A DNA stretch of 64,000 bases from contig NZ_CP108053.1 in NCBI RefSeq assembly GCF_036173105.1, positions 9,176,001 to 9,240,000 on the forward strand. The letters are read 5' to 3'. This stretch comes from Streptomyces sp. NBC_00287 (GTDB lineage Bacteria; Actinomycetota; Actinomycetes; Streptomycetales; Streptomycetaceae). Position 1 is the first letter of the stretch. Each line of letters begins with the position of its first letter. The position numbers were made by a program, and so were the translations under genes. Positions 18,222-27,046 of this stretch are shown piece by piece. The notes under the pieces were generated by a model that was not told where the DNA came from, made no database searches, and saw only the letters and a program-made list of their open reading frames with translations.

Positions 18222-18908
18222 TCAGGCACCCGCCGCGAGGAGCTGCTGCCCCTCGCGGCGCAGCCGCGCCAGGGAGCGCTGCGGCACGCCCGCGACCCGT
18301 AGCGCCGCGTCGGCCGTTGCGGCCGCCAGGGCCTGCGGATCGTGGCCGGGGTCTGCGCGCCGGATGAGGATCACGCTCTCGGTGAGGCCGAAGAGAAGGT
18401 CCGTGCGCAGCGCCAGGTCCTCCGCGTCGAGCGCCGCCCCCGGCTCGGTGGCGGCCAGCAACTCGCCGTAGGCTGCCTTGAGTTCGACCCGGACCCGGTG
18501 GAAGACGGCGAAGCGCTCGGTCTGCACCTCGGGCAGGAGGTAGAGCGCCCCGAGGTTGTGCGGGCCGCCGCACAGCAGTGCCGCGTCGGAGTGGCACAGC
18601 GCCCACAGTCGTGCCTCCGGGGACGTCTGCGTACGGGACACCAGCTCGTGCGCCACCTCCAGCGAGGGGCGGACGGTCCCCTCCAGCAGGGCGGCGAGGA
18701 TCGCCACCTTGCCGTCGAAGTAGTGGTACAGGGACGCCTGACGCAGACCGGCCTGCTCGGCGACTGCGCGGGTCGTGGTCGCGGTGTAGCCATGGGTCGT
18801 GAACAGCTGGGCCGCAGCGGCCAGGACCTCTTCGCGCGGCTCCAGCCCGCTGGCGGGGCGCTCCTGTGCGCGCGGACGGCCGACTCTTCTGCTGCTGCGG
18901 GTGTTCAC
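18222..18908 (-). CDS. TetR-family repressor of the permease and carboxylase operon
   Basis: 228-residue regulator. An N-terminal helix-turn-helix spans residues about 28-75 (VLAAAAQLFTTHGYTATTTRAVAEQAGLRQASLYHYF); the larger C-terminal ligand domain is less conserved. GTG 18908 is used because the longer frame upstream reads through intergenic DNA. It faces the DUF1989 operon, with a perfect 28-bp palindrome in the shared 170-bp intergenic region, and converges with the permease whose promoter carries a related site. Probably a repressor relieved by a pathway metabolite. Confidence 0.88.
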   Translation of the reverse strand: MNTRSSRRVGRPRAQERPASGLEPREEVLAAAAQLFTTHGYTATTTRAVAEQAGLRQASLYHYFDGKVAILAALLEGTVRPSLEVAHELVSRTQTSPEARLWALCHSDAALLCGGPHNLGALYLLPEVQTERFAVFHRVRVELKAAYGELLAATEPGAALDAEDLALRTDLLFGLTESVILIRRADPGHDPQALAAATADAALRVAGVPQRSLARLRREGQQLLAAGA

Positions 18909-19030
18909 GCAGTGATCCTCGCACAGGCCCGCGCGAGTCCTCCGGGGCGCGCGCGTCCCGTTCCTGCGGAGTGAGAGTTTGCGGTAACTGGCCCGAAACG
19001 CACGGGCAATGGCCTCGAATCCCCCGCGCA

Positions 19031-19058
19031 CTAATTTCTGTCGCACGACAGAAATTAG
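19031..19058 (+). promoter_or_regulatory. Perfect 28-bp palindrome, TetR operator
   Basis: CTAATTTCTGTCG (19031-19043), a 2-base centre and the exact complement CGACAGAAATTAG (19046-19058). It lies 20 bp before the first DUF1989 gene and 122 bp before the divergent TetR start, a position where bound protein would block transcription of the operon. AT-rich composition stands out from the surrounding DNA. Confidence 0.85.
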
Positions 19059-19078
19059 GCCGAGTCGGAGGTTGAGCC

Positions 19079-19921
19079 GTGGCAGCAGCGTCAGTGACAG
19101 CGTCGGCGCACAGCGCCCGCGACCATGCCCGCGCCCAGGAGGGCACGAAGGTCGACACCATGCCCGTACTCCCCGCCCGCAACTGGCCGGCGCCTCCCGA
19201 GGGCATCGCCGCCGAGGACATCGTGTGGGCCGAGACCGTGGCAGGCGGCAACTACACCCACCAGGTCCTGGCCCGTGGCACCGAGCTGCGGCTGACCGAC
19301 CTCACCGGCGACGCGTGCGCGCACCTCCTGCTGTTCAGCGCCGACCGCCCCTGGGAGCGGCTGAACGCTGCCGACACCGTCAAGGTGCTCTGGAGCGCCT
19401 ACCTCGGCAAGGGGCACCTGCTCCTGTCCGACCAGGGCCGGATCCTCGCCTCCGTCATCGAGGACACCTCCGGCCGGCACGACTCCCTCACCGGCACCTC
19501 CACCCTCGCGCGCAACACCGAGCGCTACGGGGACGGAACCCCTCAGTCCGCCTCTCCGGCCGGGCGCGAGCTGTTCAAGCTCGCCGCCCTCAAGAACGGC
19601 CTCGCCCCGCGCGACCTCCCGCCGTCCCTCTCCTTCTTCCAGGGCGTGCGGATCGCCGAGGACGGCTCCACCGAGTTCACCGGCTCCGCGGGCCCCCGCA
19701 AGGCCGTCACACTGCGCGCCGAGCAGGACGTCACCGTCCTCATCGCCAACGTCCCGCACCCGCTGGACCCGCGCCCCGAGTACACCTGCACACACCTTGA
19801 GGTCCTCGCGTACCGGGCTGCGCCGACAGCCCCCGGTGACGCGCTGTGGGACGCCACACCCGAGGGCCGCCGCGTCTTCCTGAACACTGCCGGCCACCTC
19901 ACCGCCCGGGGGATCGCATGA
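19079..19921 (+). CDS. DUF1989 / urea-carboxylase-associated protein 1 (probable carboxyguanidine deiminase subunit)
   Basis: 280-residue DUF1989 protein. The core reads LTDLTGDACAHLLLFSADRPWERLNAADTVK, then EDTSGRHDSLTGTST, the positions where its partner has cysteines. A pair of such proteins was shown in Pseudomonas to be a heteromeric carboxyguanidine deiminase (CgdAB); many were misnamed as urea-degradation accessories. GTG 19079 has GGAGGT at optimal distance. The stop overlaps the next gene (ATGA). Role assigned by family and operon context. Confidence 0.85.
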   Translation: MAAASVTASAHSARDHARAQEGTKVDTMPVLPARNWPAPPEGIAAEDIVWAETVAGGNYTHQVLARGTELRLTDLTGDACAHLLLFSADRPWERLNAADTVKVLWSAYLGKGHLLLSDQGRILASVIEDTSGRHDSLTGTSTLARNTERYGDGTPQSASPAGRELFKLAALKNGLAPRDLPPSLSFFQGVRIAEDGSTEFTGSAGPRKAVTLRAEQDVTVLIANVPHPLDPRPEYTCTHLEVLAYRAAPTAPGDALWDATPEGRRVFLNTAGHLTARGIA

Positions 19922-20559
19922 CCACCACCGTTGCAGGCCGCGTCGTCTCCGACGACACCGTCCCCGCCCGCGCCGCCTGGTCCGCCATCGTCCGCAAGGG
20001 CCGACTGCTGACCATCACCGACCTGCACGGCAACCAGGCCGCGGACTTCCTCGTCTACGACGCGCACGACACCTCCGTGCGCTACAGCGCTCCCGACACC
20101 ATCCACGCCCAGGGCAACATCTTCCTGACCACGGGCTCGGTGCTGCTGTCCAACGAGCACACGCCCCTGATGACCGTCGTCGAGGACACCTGCGGGCGGC
20201 ACGACACCGTCGGCGGGGCCTGCTCCAAGGAGTCCAATACTCTCCGCTACGGCCACCACACCTGGTCGCAGCACGCCTGCGTGGAGAACTTCCTCGCCGA
20301 GGGCAGCAAGCACGGCCTCGGCAAGCGCGACCTGGTCTCCAACGTCAACTGGTTCATGAACGTGCCGGTCGAGAAGGACGGCACCCTCGGCATCGTCGAC
20401 GGCATCTCGGCCCCGGGCCTGAAGGTCGTCCTGCGTGCCGAGACCGATGTCCTCGCGCTGCTGTCCAACTGCCCGCAGATCAACAACCCCTGCAACGGCT
20501 TCGACCCCACCGCCGTGCGGATGACGATCACCGAGCCGGACGAGAGCGACGAGGGCTGA
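19918..20559 (+). CDS. DUF1989 / urea-carboxylase-associated protein 2 (probable carboxyguanidine deiminase subunit)
   Basis: 213-residue paralogue of the preceding protein. Core: TDLHGNQAADFLVYDA, then VEDTCGRHDTVGGACS and a late CPQINNPCNGF. The cysteines in the last two motifs are probable zinc ligands and are missing from the first subunit, consistent with one catalytic and one structural chain. It overlaps the first gene by 4 bp and precedes the carboxylase by 5 bp. Confidence 0.86.
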   Translation: MTTTVAGRVVSDDTVPARAAWSAIVRKGRLLTITDLHGNQAADFLVYDAHDTSVRYSAPDTIHAQGNIFLTTGSVLLSNEHTPLMTVVEDTCGRHDTVGGACSKESNTLRYGHHTWSQHACVENFLAEGSKHGLGKRDLVSNVNWFMNVPVEKDGTLGIVDGISAPGLKVVLRAETDVLALLSNCPQINNPCNGFDPTAVRMTITEPDESDEG

Positions 20560-20564
20560 GCACC

Positions 20565-23500
20565 ATGACGTTCGACACCCTGCTGGTCGCCAACCGCGGC
20601 GAGATCGCGACCCGCATCATCGGCACCGCCCGCAGGCTCGGCCTGCGCACCGTCGCGGTCTACTCCGACCCGGACCGGGGCGCCGCGCACGTCCGGCTGG
20701 CCGACGAAGCCGTACGGCTCGGCCCCGCGCCCGCCAAGGAGTCCTACCTCGACGCAGAGCTGGTCCTGAAGGCCGCCAAGGACACCGGTGCCGGCGCCGT
20801 CCACCCCGGCTACGGATTCCTGTCCGAGGACGCCGATTTCGCCCGCCGCTGCGCCGACGCCGGCATCGTCTTCGTCGGCCCCACCCCCGAACAACTGAAC
20901 CTGTTCGGCGCCAAGCACACCGCGCGCGCCGCAGCGCAGGCCGCCGGCGTGCCGCTGGCCCCCGGCACCGGACTGCTGCCCGACATGGCCGCCGCCCTCG
21001 CGGCGGCCGAGGAGATCGGCTACCCGGTCATGCTCAAAGCGACCGGCGGCGGTGGCGGCATCGGCATGCAGGCCTGCCACAACGCCGCCGACCTCGCCGA
21101 CGCCTGGGACCGTGTGCAGCGCGTGGCCGCGGCCTCCTTCTCCTCCGCCGGCGTCTTCCTGGAGCGGCTGGTGGAACGGGCCCGCCACGTCGAGGTGCAG
21201 GTCTTCGGCGACGGACACGGCAAGGTCGTCACCTTCGGCGACCGCGACTGCTCACTGCAGCGCCGCAACCAGAAAGTCCTGGAGGAGGCCCCGGCCCCAG
21301 GCCTTCCTAACCACGTGCGGCGTCAACTCGCCACTAGCGCACGGGAGCTGTGCGCCTCCGTGGACTACCGCTCCGCCGGCACGGTCGAGTTCGTGTACGA
21401 CGCCGTCCGCGAGGAGGCCTTCTTCCTCGAGGTCAACACCCGCCTCCAGGTGGAGCACCCGGTCACCGAGGAGATCTACGGCGTCGACCTCGTGGAGTGG
21501 ATGCTCCGACTGGCGCAGGGCGACACCGCGGTCGTCACCGAGCCCCCGGCCCCCAAGGGCCACGCCGTCGAAGCACGTGTGTACGCCGAGGACCCCTCCC
21601 GCGACCACCGGCCCAGCGCGGGCCTGCTGACCCGCGTCGCCTTCCCCACGGACGTCCGCGTCGACACCTGGGTGGAGACCGGCACCGAGGTCACCACCTC
21701 CTACGACCCGATGCTCGCCAAGGTCATCGCACACGGCGCCGACCGCGCCGAGGCGCTCGACCGGCTGGACGCGGCCCTCGCCGCGACCCGAGTCGACGGC
21801 ATCGAGACCAACCTCGGCCTGGTGCGCGCCGCGCTGCGGGACACCGACGTGCGCGCCGCGGTCCACTCCACCGCCTCGCTCACCGAGATCGTCGACCCGA
21901 CGCCACGCATCGAGGTCGTCACACCGGGCACCCTGACCACCGTGCAGGACTGGCCCGGACGCACCGGCTACTGGCAGGTCGGCGTCCCCCCGTGCGGGCC
22001 GATGGACGACCTGTCCTTCCGGCTCGGCAACACCGCGCTCGGCAACGACGAGGGCGCGCCCGGCCTCGAATGCACGCTCCAGGGCCCCTCGTTGAGGTTC
22101 ACCCGCCCGACGACGGTCTGCGTCACCGGCGCTCCCGCGCGGGCGACGATCGACGGCACCCCCGTACCGCAGTGGGAGCCGGTCACCGTCGACGCCGGAC
22201 AGACTCTCGCCGTCGCAGCGCCCGAGGAACACGGCCTGCGCACCTACGTGCTGTTCGCGGGCGGTCTGGACGTACCGGAGTTCCTGGGCAGCGCGGCCAC
22301 CTTCACCCTCGGCCGGTTCGGCGGGCACGGCGGACGCGCCCTGCGCGCGGGCGACGTCCTGCACGGCGCCCAGGCCCGAACGCAGACCTCCGTCGTCCCC
22401 CTCGACCAGCGCCCCGTCTTCGGCGGCGAGTGGCGGGTCGGTGCGGTCGAAGGCCCGCACGCCGCCCCCGAGTTCTTCACCGAGGGCGACATCCGCGACT
22501 TCTACGCCGCGCACTGGAAGGTCCACTTCAACTCGGCCCGCACCGGCGTCCGCCTGGTCGGACCCAAGCCGCGCTGGGCGCGTACGGACGGCGGCGAGGC
22601 GGGCCTGCACCCGTCCAACATCCACGACACGCCGTACTCCGTCGGCGCCGTCGACTACACCGGCGACATGCCCGTCCTCCTCGGCCCCGACGGGCCCTCC
22701 CTCGGCGGCTTCGTCTGCCCGGCGACGGTCGTCACCGGGCAGCGCTGGAAGCTCGGCCAGTTCCGGCCCGGTGACACGGTCCGCTTCGTCCCGGTCACCG
22801 CGACAGCCGCCGGCGAACTGCGGCGGAACCCGGTCGCGGCCCCGCGGGCCGACCGCGACGTGATCGTCGACGGCGGCATCCTCGCCCGTCTGGAGGAGAC
22901 CGAGGCCCGCCCGTCGGTCACCTACCGGCGCAGCGGCGACGACAACCTCCTCGTCGAGTACGGGCCCATGCAGCTCGACCTCAGCCTGCGCATGCGCGTC
23001 CACGCGCTCGCCGAGGCACTGGCCGCGCGGGAGGTCGACGGCATCGTCGACCTCACCCCGGGCATCCGCTCCCTGCAGGTCCAGACGGACCCCGACGTTC
23101 TGCCGCAGGACAAGCTCCTCGATACCGTGCTGCGGGTGGAGGAGGAACTCCCGGCCACCGACGAACTGGTGGTGCCCAGCCGGATCGTGCACCTGCCGCT
23201 GTCCTGGGACGACCCGGCGACCCGCGAAGCCATCGCCCGCTACATGGCGGGCGTACGCGACGACGCCCCCTGGTGCCCGTGGAACATCGAGTTCATCCGC
23301 CGTGTCAACGGCCTGGAGACGGTCGACGACGTCTACCGCACCGTCTTCGACGCCGAGTACCTGGTCATGGGGCTGGGCGATGTGTATCTGGGTGCGCCGG
23401 TCGCCACCCCGCTGGACCCGCGGCACCGGCTGGTCACCACCAAGTACAACCCGGCCCGCACCTGGACCGCGGAGAACTCGGTCGGCATCGGCGGCGCGTA

Positions 23501-24152
23501 CCTGTGCATCTACGGCATGGAGGGCCCCGGCGGCTACCAGTTCGTCGGCCGCACCACCCAGGTGTGGTCGGGCTGGCAACAGCGCGGCGCCTTCGAGCCG
23601 GGCAAGCCCTGGCTGCTGCGCTTCTTCGACCGGATCAAGTGGTACCCGGTCGACTCCGGTGAACTCCAGCAGCTGCGCGCGGACATCACCTCCGGCCGCT
23701 TCGTACCGAAGACCGAGGAAGGCACCTTCTCGCTCGCCGCGTACCAGACGTTCCTCGCCGAAAACGCCGAGTCGATCGCCGCGTTCCGAGCCCGGCAGGG
23801 CGCGGCGTTCGGCGCCGAGCGGGACGCCTGGGAAGCGGCGGGCGAGTTCGCCCGCGCCGATACGGCCATCGAGGTCGCCCCGCCGACCACCGACATCGCC
23901 GTCCCCGAAGGCGGCCACCTGGTCGAGGCCGAGTTCACCGCCTCCGTCTGGCAGGTCAACGTCGAGGTCGGCGACAGCGTGTCGGCCGGCCAGCAACTGC
24001 TCGCGCTGGAGGCGATGAAGATGGAGTCACGGGTCCCGGCCCCCGCCGACGGCATCGTCACGGCGGTCCTGACCAAGTCGGGCAGCCAGGTCGAGGCGGG
24101 CACCCCCCTCGTCGTCCTCGCTCCCGCCGAGACCGCGCAGGCGGCTGCCTGA
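20565..24152 (+). CDS. Urea/guanidine carboxylase (biotin- and ATP-dependent)
   Basis: 1195 residues with the full urea-carboxylase layout: biotin carboxylase N-terminal domain (1-110), ATP-grasp (about 115-325) with the glycine-rich loop ATGGGGGIGM, biotin carboxylase C-terminal domain (about 335-440), the KipA/KipI-like carboxyltransferase halves (about 450-1000), and a biotinyl domain with EAMKMES, Lys1152 carrying biotin. In the carboxyltransferase half the segment AVDYTGD has Asp697; I recall that fungal urea carboxylase has Asn and guanidine carboxylases Asp near this place, which should be checked by alignment. With two DUF1989 genes upstream, guanidine is the likelier substrate. Confidence 0.93.
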   Translation: MTFDTLLVANRGEIATRIIGTARRLGLRTVAVYSDPDRGAAHVRLADEAVRLGPAPAKESYLDAELVLKAAKDTGAGAVHPGYGFLSEDADFARRCADAGIVFVGPTPEQLNLFGAKHTARAAAQAAGVPLAPGTGLLPDMAAALAAAEEIGYPVMLKATGGGGGIGMQACHNAADLADAWDRVQRVAAASFSSAGVFLERLVERARHVEVQVFGDGHGKVVTFGDRDCSLQRRNQKVLEEAPAPGLPNHVRRQLATSARELCASVDYRSAGTVEFVYDAVREEAFFLEVNTRLQVEHPVTEEIYGVDLVEWMLRLAQGDTAVVTEPPAPKGHAVEARVYAEDPSRDHRPSAGLLTRVAFPTDVRVDTWVETGTEVTTSYDPMLAKVIAHGADRAEALDRLDAALAATRVDGIETNLGLVRAALRDTDVRAAVHSTASLTEIVDPTPRIEVVTPGTLTTVQDWPGRTGYWQVGVPPCGPMDDLSFRLGNTALGNDEGAPGLECTLQGPSLRFTRPTTVCVTGAPARATIDGTPVPQWEPVTVDAGQTLAVAAPEEHGLRTYVLFAGGLDVPEFLGSAATFTLGRFGGHGGRALRAGDVLHGAQARTQTSVVPLDQRPVFGGEWRVGAVEGPHAAPEFFTEGDIRDFYAAHWKVHFNSARTGVRLVGPKPRWARTDGGEAGLHPSNIHDTPYSVGAVDYTGDMPVLLGPDGPSLGGFVCPATVVTGQRWKLGQFRPGDTVRFVPVTATAAGELRRNPVAAPRADRDVIVDGGILARLEETEARPSVTYRRSGDDNLLVEYGPMQLDLSLRMRVHALAEALAAREVDGIVDLTPGIRSLQVQTDPDVLPQDKLLDTVLRVEEELPATDELVVPSRIVHLPLSWDDPATREAIARYMAGVRDDAPWCPWNIEFIRRVNGLETVDDVYRTVFDAEYLVMGLGDVYLGAPVATPLDPRHRLVTTKYNPARTWTAENSVGIGGAYLCIYGMEGPGGYQFVGRTTQVWSGWQQRGAFEPGKPWLLRFFDRIKWYPVDSGELQQLRADITSGRFVPKTEEGTFSLAAYQTFLAENAESIAAFRARQGAAFGAERDAWEAAGEFARADTAIEVAPPTTDIAVPEGGHLVEAEFTASVWQVNVEVGDSVSAGQQLLALEAMKMESRVPAPADGIVTAVLTKSGSQVEAGTPLVVLAPAETAQAAA

Positions 24153-24268
24153 TGCTGAAGTCAAGGGATGAGACGCGGGTGTGGCCGTGCCAGGTAGGGC
24201 GTGCGGTCACGGAGCATGGCGTAGACGACGGACGCGGCCGTCGGCCGTGCGAAGGAAGGCAGGGCCGC

Positions 24269-25951
24269 ATGAACCGCACGATCACCGCCGTGGAGCGGGT
24301 ACGGGCCGCGTACGCGCGTATGGCGCAGGTGGACCGGCCCGAGGTGTGGATCGGCCTGCGCCCGCAGGCCGAGGCGGAGCGGGACGCCGCCGAGGTCGAC
24401 GCGAAGGTCGCCGCCGGCCGGCGGCTGCCGCTGGCCGGAACGGTGTTCGCGGTCAAGGGCAACATCGACGTGGCCGGGCTGCCGACCACCGCCGGCTGCC
24501 CTTCGTACGCGTACCGGCCGGAGGCGGATGCCCCGGCCGTGGCCCGCCTGAAGGCAGGGGGCGCCGTGGTCCTCGGCACCACCAACCTCGACCAGTTCGC
24601 GACCGGCCTGGTCGGCACCCGCAGCCCGTACGGCGCGGTCCGCAACGCCGTCGACCCGCAGTACGTCTCGGGCGGCTCCTCCTCCGGCTCGGCGGTCTCG
24701 GTCGCGCTCGGCATCGCGGACTTCGCGCTCGGTACGGACACCGCGGGGTCGGGCCGGGTACCGGCGGCCTTCAACGGAATCGTGGGCCTCAAGCCGACCA
24801 TCGGGCTCGTCCCGACCGAGGGCGTCGTCCCGGCCTGCGCATCGCTCGACTGTGTGACGGTCTTCGCCCGAACCCTCGCGGAGGCCGAGCGGGCGCTGTC
24901 CTGCATGGCGTCGCCGTCGGGGCGGCAGCTCCCGGCGCTGGAACAGCGGCGGCCGGGCCCGTGGCGGATCGCTGTCCCCGAGCCCGCGCAACTCGGCGAG
25001 CTGGACAAGGGCTGGGCCGAGGCCTTCCGGACGGTCGCCGCCGTGCTCGCCGACGCGGGCGCCGAGCTCCTGCCCATCGACCTGGAGCCCTTCACCGAAG
25101 CCGCGGCGATGCTCTACGAAGGCGCGTTCGTCGCCGAGCGCTACACCGCCGTCGGCACCTTCATCGACGAGCACGCGGACTCCGTGGACCTCGACCCGAC
25201 CGTGGCCGCGATCATCTCCCGGGCCCGGGACATCCCGGCCCACCGGCTCTACGCCGACAACCAGAAGCTGTTCTCCCTCCGCACCAGGGCTCTGGCCTCA
25301 CTGAACGACGCGGACGCGCTGCTCCTGCCGACGACACCGGGCCATCCGACCATCGCCGAGGTCGCGGCCGACCCGCTGGGGGCCAACGCCCGGCTCGGCC
25401 GGTTCACCAACTCGACGAACCTGTTCGACCTGGCGGCGGTCGCCATCCCGGCCGGCGAGGTGAACGGTCTGCCCTTCGGCGTCATGCTGATCGGCCCGGC
25501 GTTCACGGACGAGCGGCTCGCGCGCATCGCCGGGCTCCTCAGCGCTCCGCCGCTGCTGCTCGCGGTGGTCGGTGCACATCTGTCCGGGCAGCCGCTGAAC
25601 GGACAACTGCTCGCCCTGGGCGGCCGGCTGGTGCGTACGACCACGACCGCGGACGCCTACCGGCTGTACGCGCTGAACACGGTGCCTCCCAAGCCGGGCC
25701 TGGTCCGGGCCCGCGAGGGCGGCGGCGCGATCGAGGCCGAGGTGTGGCAGCTGCCCGCCGAGGGCCTGGGCGCGCTCCTCGCGTCGCTGCCCCGCCCGAT
25801 GGCGCTGGGAACCGTGGAACTCGCGGACGGAAGCCTCGTGCCAGGCTTCCTCTGCGAGCCCGAGGCCCTCGACGGCGCCCGCGAGATCACCACGTTCGGC
25901 GGCTGGCGCGCCGCCCTGTCCGCCCTCCCTCCCTCGGCAGACCCGCACTGA
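24269..25951 (+). CDS. atzF: Allophanate hydrolase
   Basis: 560-residue amidase-signature enzyme that splits allophanate to ammonia and CO2, the last step after the carboxylase. The Lys-Ser-Ser catalytic set is visible as Lys63 (AVKGN), Ser137 (GGSSSGS) and Ser161 (GTDTAGSG). The C-terminal domain near 430-550 (VVGAHLSGQPLNGQLLALGG) is specific to allophanate hydrolases. ATG 24269 is preferred because GGAAGG lies before it; an in-frame ATG at 24152 overlapping the carboxylase stop would add 39 low-complexity residues. Confidence 0.92.
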   Translation: MNRTITAVERVRAAYARMAQVDRPEVWIGLRPQAEAERDAAEVDAKVAAGRRLPLAGTVFAVKGNIDVAGLPTTAGCPSYAYRPEADAPAVARLKAGGAVVLGTTNLDQFATGLVGTRSPYGAVRNAVDPQYVSGGSSSGSAVSVALGIADFALGTDTAGSGRVPAAFNGIVGLKPTIGLVPTEGVVPACASLDCVTVFARTLAEAERALSCMASPSGRQLPALEQRRPGPWRIAVPEPAQLGELDKGWAEAFRTVAAVLADAGAELLPIDLEPFTEAAAMLYEGAFVAERYTAVGTFIDEHADSVDLDPTVAAIISRARDIPAHRLYADNQKLFSLRTRALASLNDADALLLPTTPGHPTIAEVAADPLGANARLGRFTNSTNLFDLAAVAIPAGEVNGLPFGVMLIGPAFTDERLARIAGLLSAPPLLLAVVGAHLSGQPLNGQLLALGGRLVRTTTTADAYRLYALNTVPPKPGLVRAREGGGAIEAEVWQLPAEGLGALLASLPRPMALGTVELADGSLVPGFLCEPEALDGAREITTFGGWRAALSALPPSADPH

Positions 25952-25982
25952 CTCGTCTTCGCCCCTGGGCGGCCCCGCGGCG

Positions 25983-26002
25983 GGCCCGGTCGACGCCGGG
26001 CC
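25983..26002. terminator. Hairpin between convergent genes
   Basis: GGCCCGG and CCGGGCC with a 6-base loop lie between the convergent allophanate hydrolase and peptidase genes and may end both transcripts. Confidence 0.4.
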
Positions 26003-26008
26003 ACTGCG

Positions 26009-26908
26009 CTACAGCCCTGGGTCGGCTGCTTCCACCCTGCTGAGGAAGGATTCGAGGACCTGGCGGAAGCATTCCGTCTCCTCCGCCGAGGCCAGATGCG
26101 CGCTCTGCTCGAAGATGACCCACTCGGCGTTCTGGATACCGTCGGCCAGCGGGCGGACCACCGCGGGGGTCGTCACGTCGTGGCGACCGGAGGTGATGAG
26201 TACGGGCAACTCCAGCTCGCCCAGACGGGCAGTGACGTCCCAGTCCTTGAGGTTGCCGGTGATATTCCACTCCGTGCCCCACATCGTTTCGTACACGTCC
26301 TGGCGCCAGTTGGTGAACGAGCGCAACAGGTGATCGGGCCACGGATCCAGTCGGCAGAGCCACCGCTTGTAGAACTCCATGGTGGCTCGCTCATAGGCAT
26401 CGTCACCGGTGGTGCCCTCCGCCTCGTGCTGGTCGATCACCTCTTGCACCTCAGGGGGAAGGGATTGCTTCAGCCGGCGTGCTTCGGCCTCGTAAGCGGG
26501 AGCACTGGCAAGAGGGCTGGCAAGCACCAGTCCCGCCAGTCCGGCGGGTCGACCGAGCGCATACTCGAGGGTCACCTGGCTGCCCCACGAATGGCCGAGG
26601 AGGTGCATCCGGCCGAGCCCGAGCGCCTCCCGCACGGCTGCGACCTCCTCGACGAAGGTGTCCATGACCCATAGGGCCGGGTCGTCCGGGTGGTCGGACC
26701 GTCCGCAACCGAGCTGGTCGTAGAAGACGACCGGGCGCCCGCTCTCATCGGCCGACGCCGCCAGGTCCTGCATGTAGTCGTGGGGGCAGCCCGGCCCGCC
26801 GTTGACCACGACCAGCGGCAGCTTGCCGACGGGCGACGGCAGCTCGCCCACGACCTGGTACCAGGTGCGGTACCCGCGGAAGGACACGGTTCCTTCGGCA
26901 ACCGACAT
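26009..26908 (-). CDS. Proline iminopeptidase-family alpha/beta hydrolase
   Basis: 299-residue alpha/beta hydrolase of the proline-specific peptidase family. The oxyanion stretch NGGPGCPHDY (family HGGPG) lies near residue 36, nucleophile Ser107 is in GHSWGS, the Asp is in SGRHDVTT near 247 and the His in EQSAHLA near 275. A lid domain between about 135 and 225 fits the family. No signal peptide, so cytoplasmic removal of N-terminal proline or similar hydrolysis is likely. It is a single gene converging on the allophanate hydrolase. Confidence 0.87.
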   Translation of the reverse strand: MSVAEGTVSFRGYRTWYQVVGELPSPVGKLPLVVVNGGPGCPHDYMQDLAASADESGRPVVFYDQLGCGRSDHPDDPALWVMDTFVEEVAAVREALGLGRMHLLGHSWGSQVTLEYALGRPAGLAGLVLASPLASAPAYEAEARRLKQSLPPEVQEVIDQHEAEGTTGDDAYERATMEFYKRWLCRLDPWPDHLLRSFTNWRQDVYETMWGTEWNITGNLKDWDVTARLGELELPVLITSGRHDVTTPAVVRPLADGIQNAEWVIFEQSAHLASAEETECFRQVLESFLSRVEAADPGL

Positions 26909-27046
26909 GACGCACCTCCCGGGGCTATCGGTTCGCCCATCATGGGCATACAGGACAGGCGTTATCGCGGGACTCGCCCATTTCCGAGCCGCCTTGCGCT
27001 CCCACCCCCCATGGGGACTCAGGTGTGTCGTGGGTCGGCGGGTTGC

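Noticed and set aside
18961..19078. A guanidine riboswitch before the DUF1989 operon
   Set aside because: I looked for ykkC-like or mini-ykkC hairpins with ACGR loops and found none; the palindrome at 19031-19058 is better read as a TetR operator. A covariance search would settle it.
21252..23996. A very long open frame (about 914 codons) on the minus strand
   Set aside because: It lies wholly antisense to the urea/guanidine carboxylase, whose domains are unmistakable. Long antisense frames are expected in DNA with this third-position GC bias.
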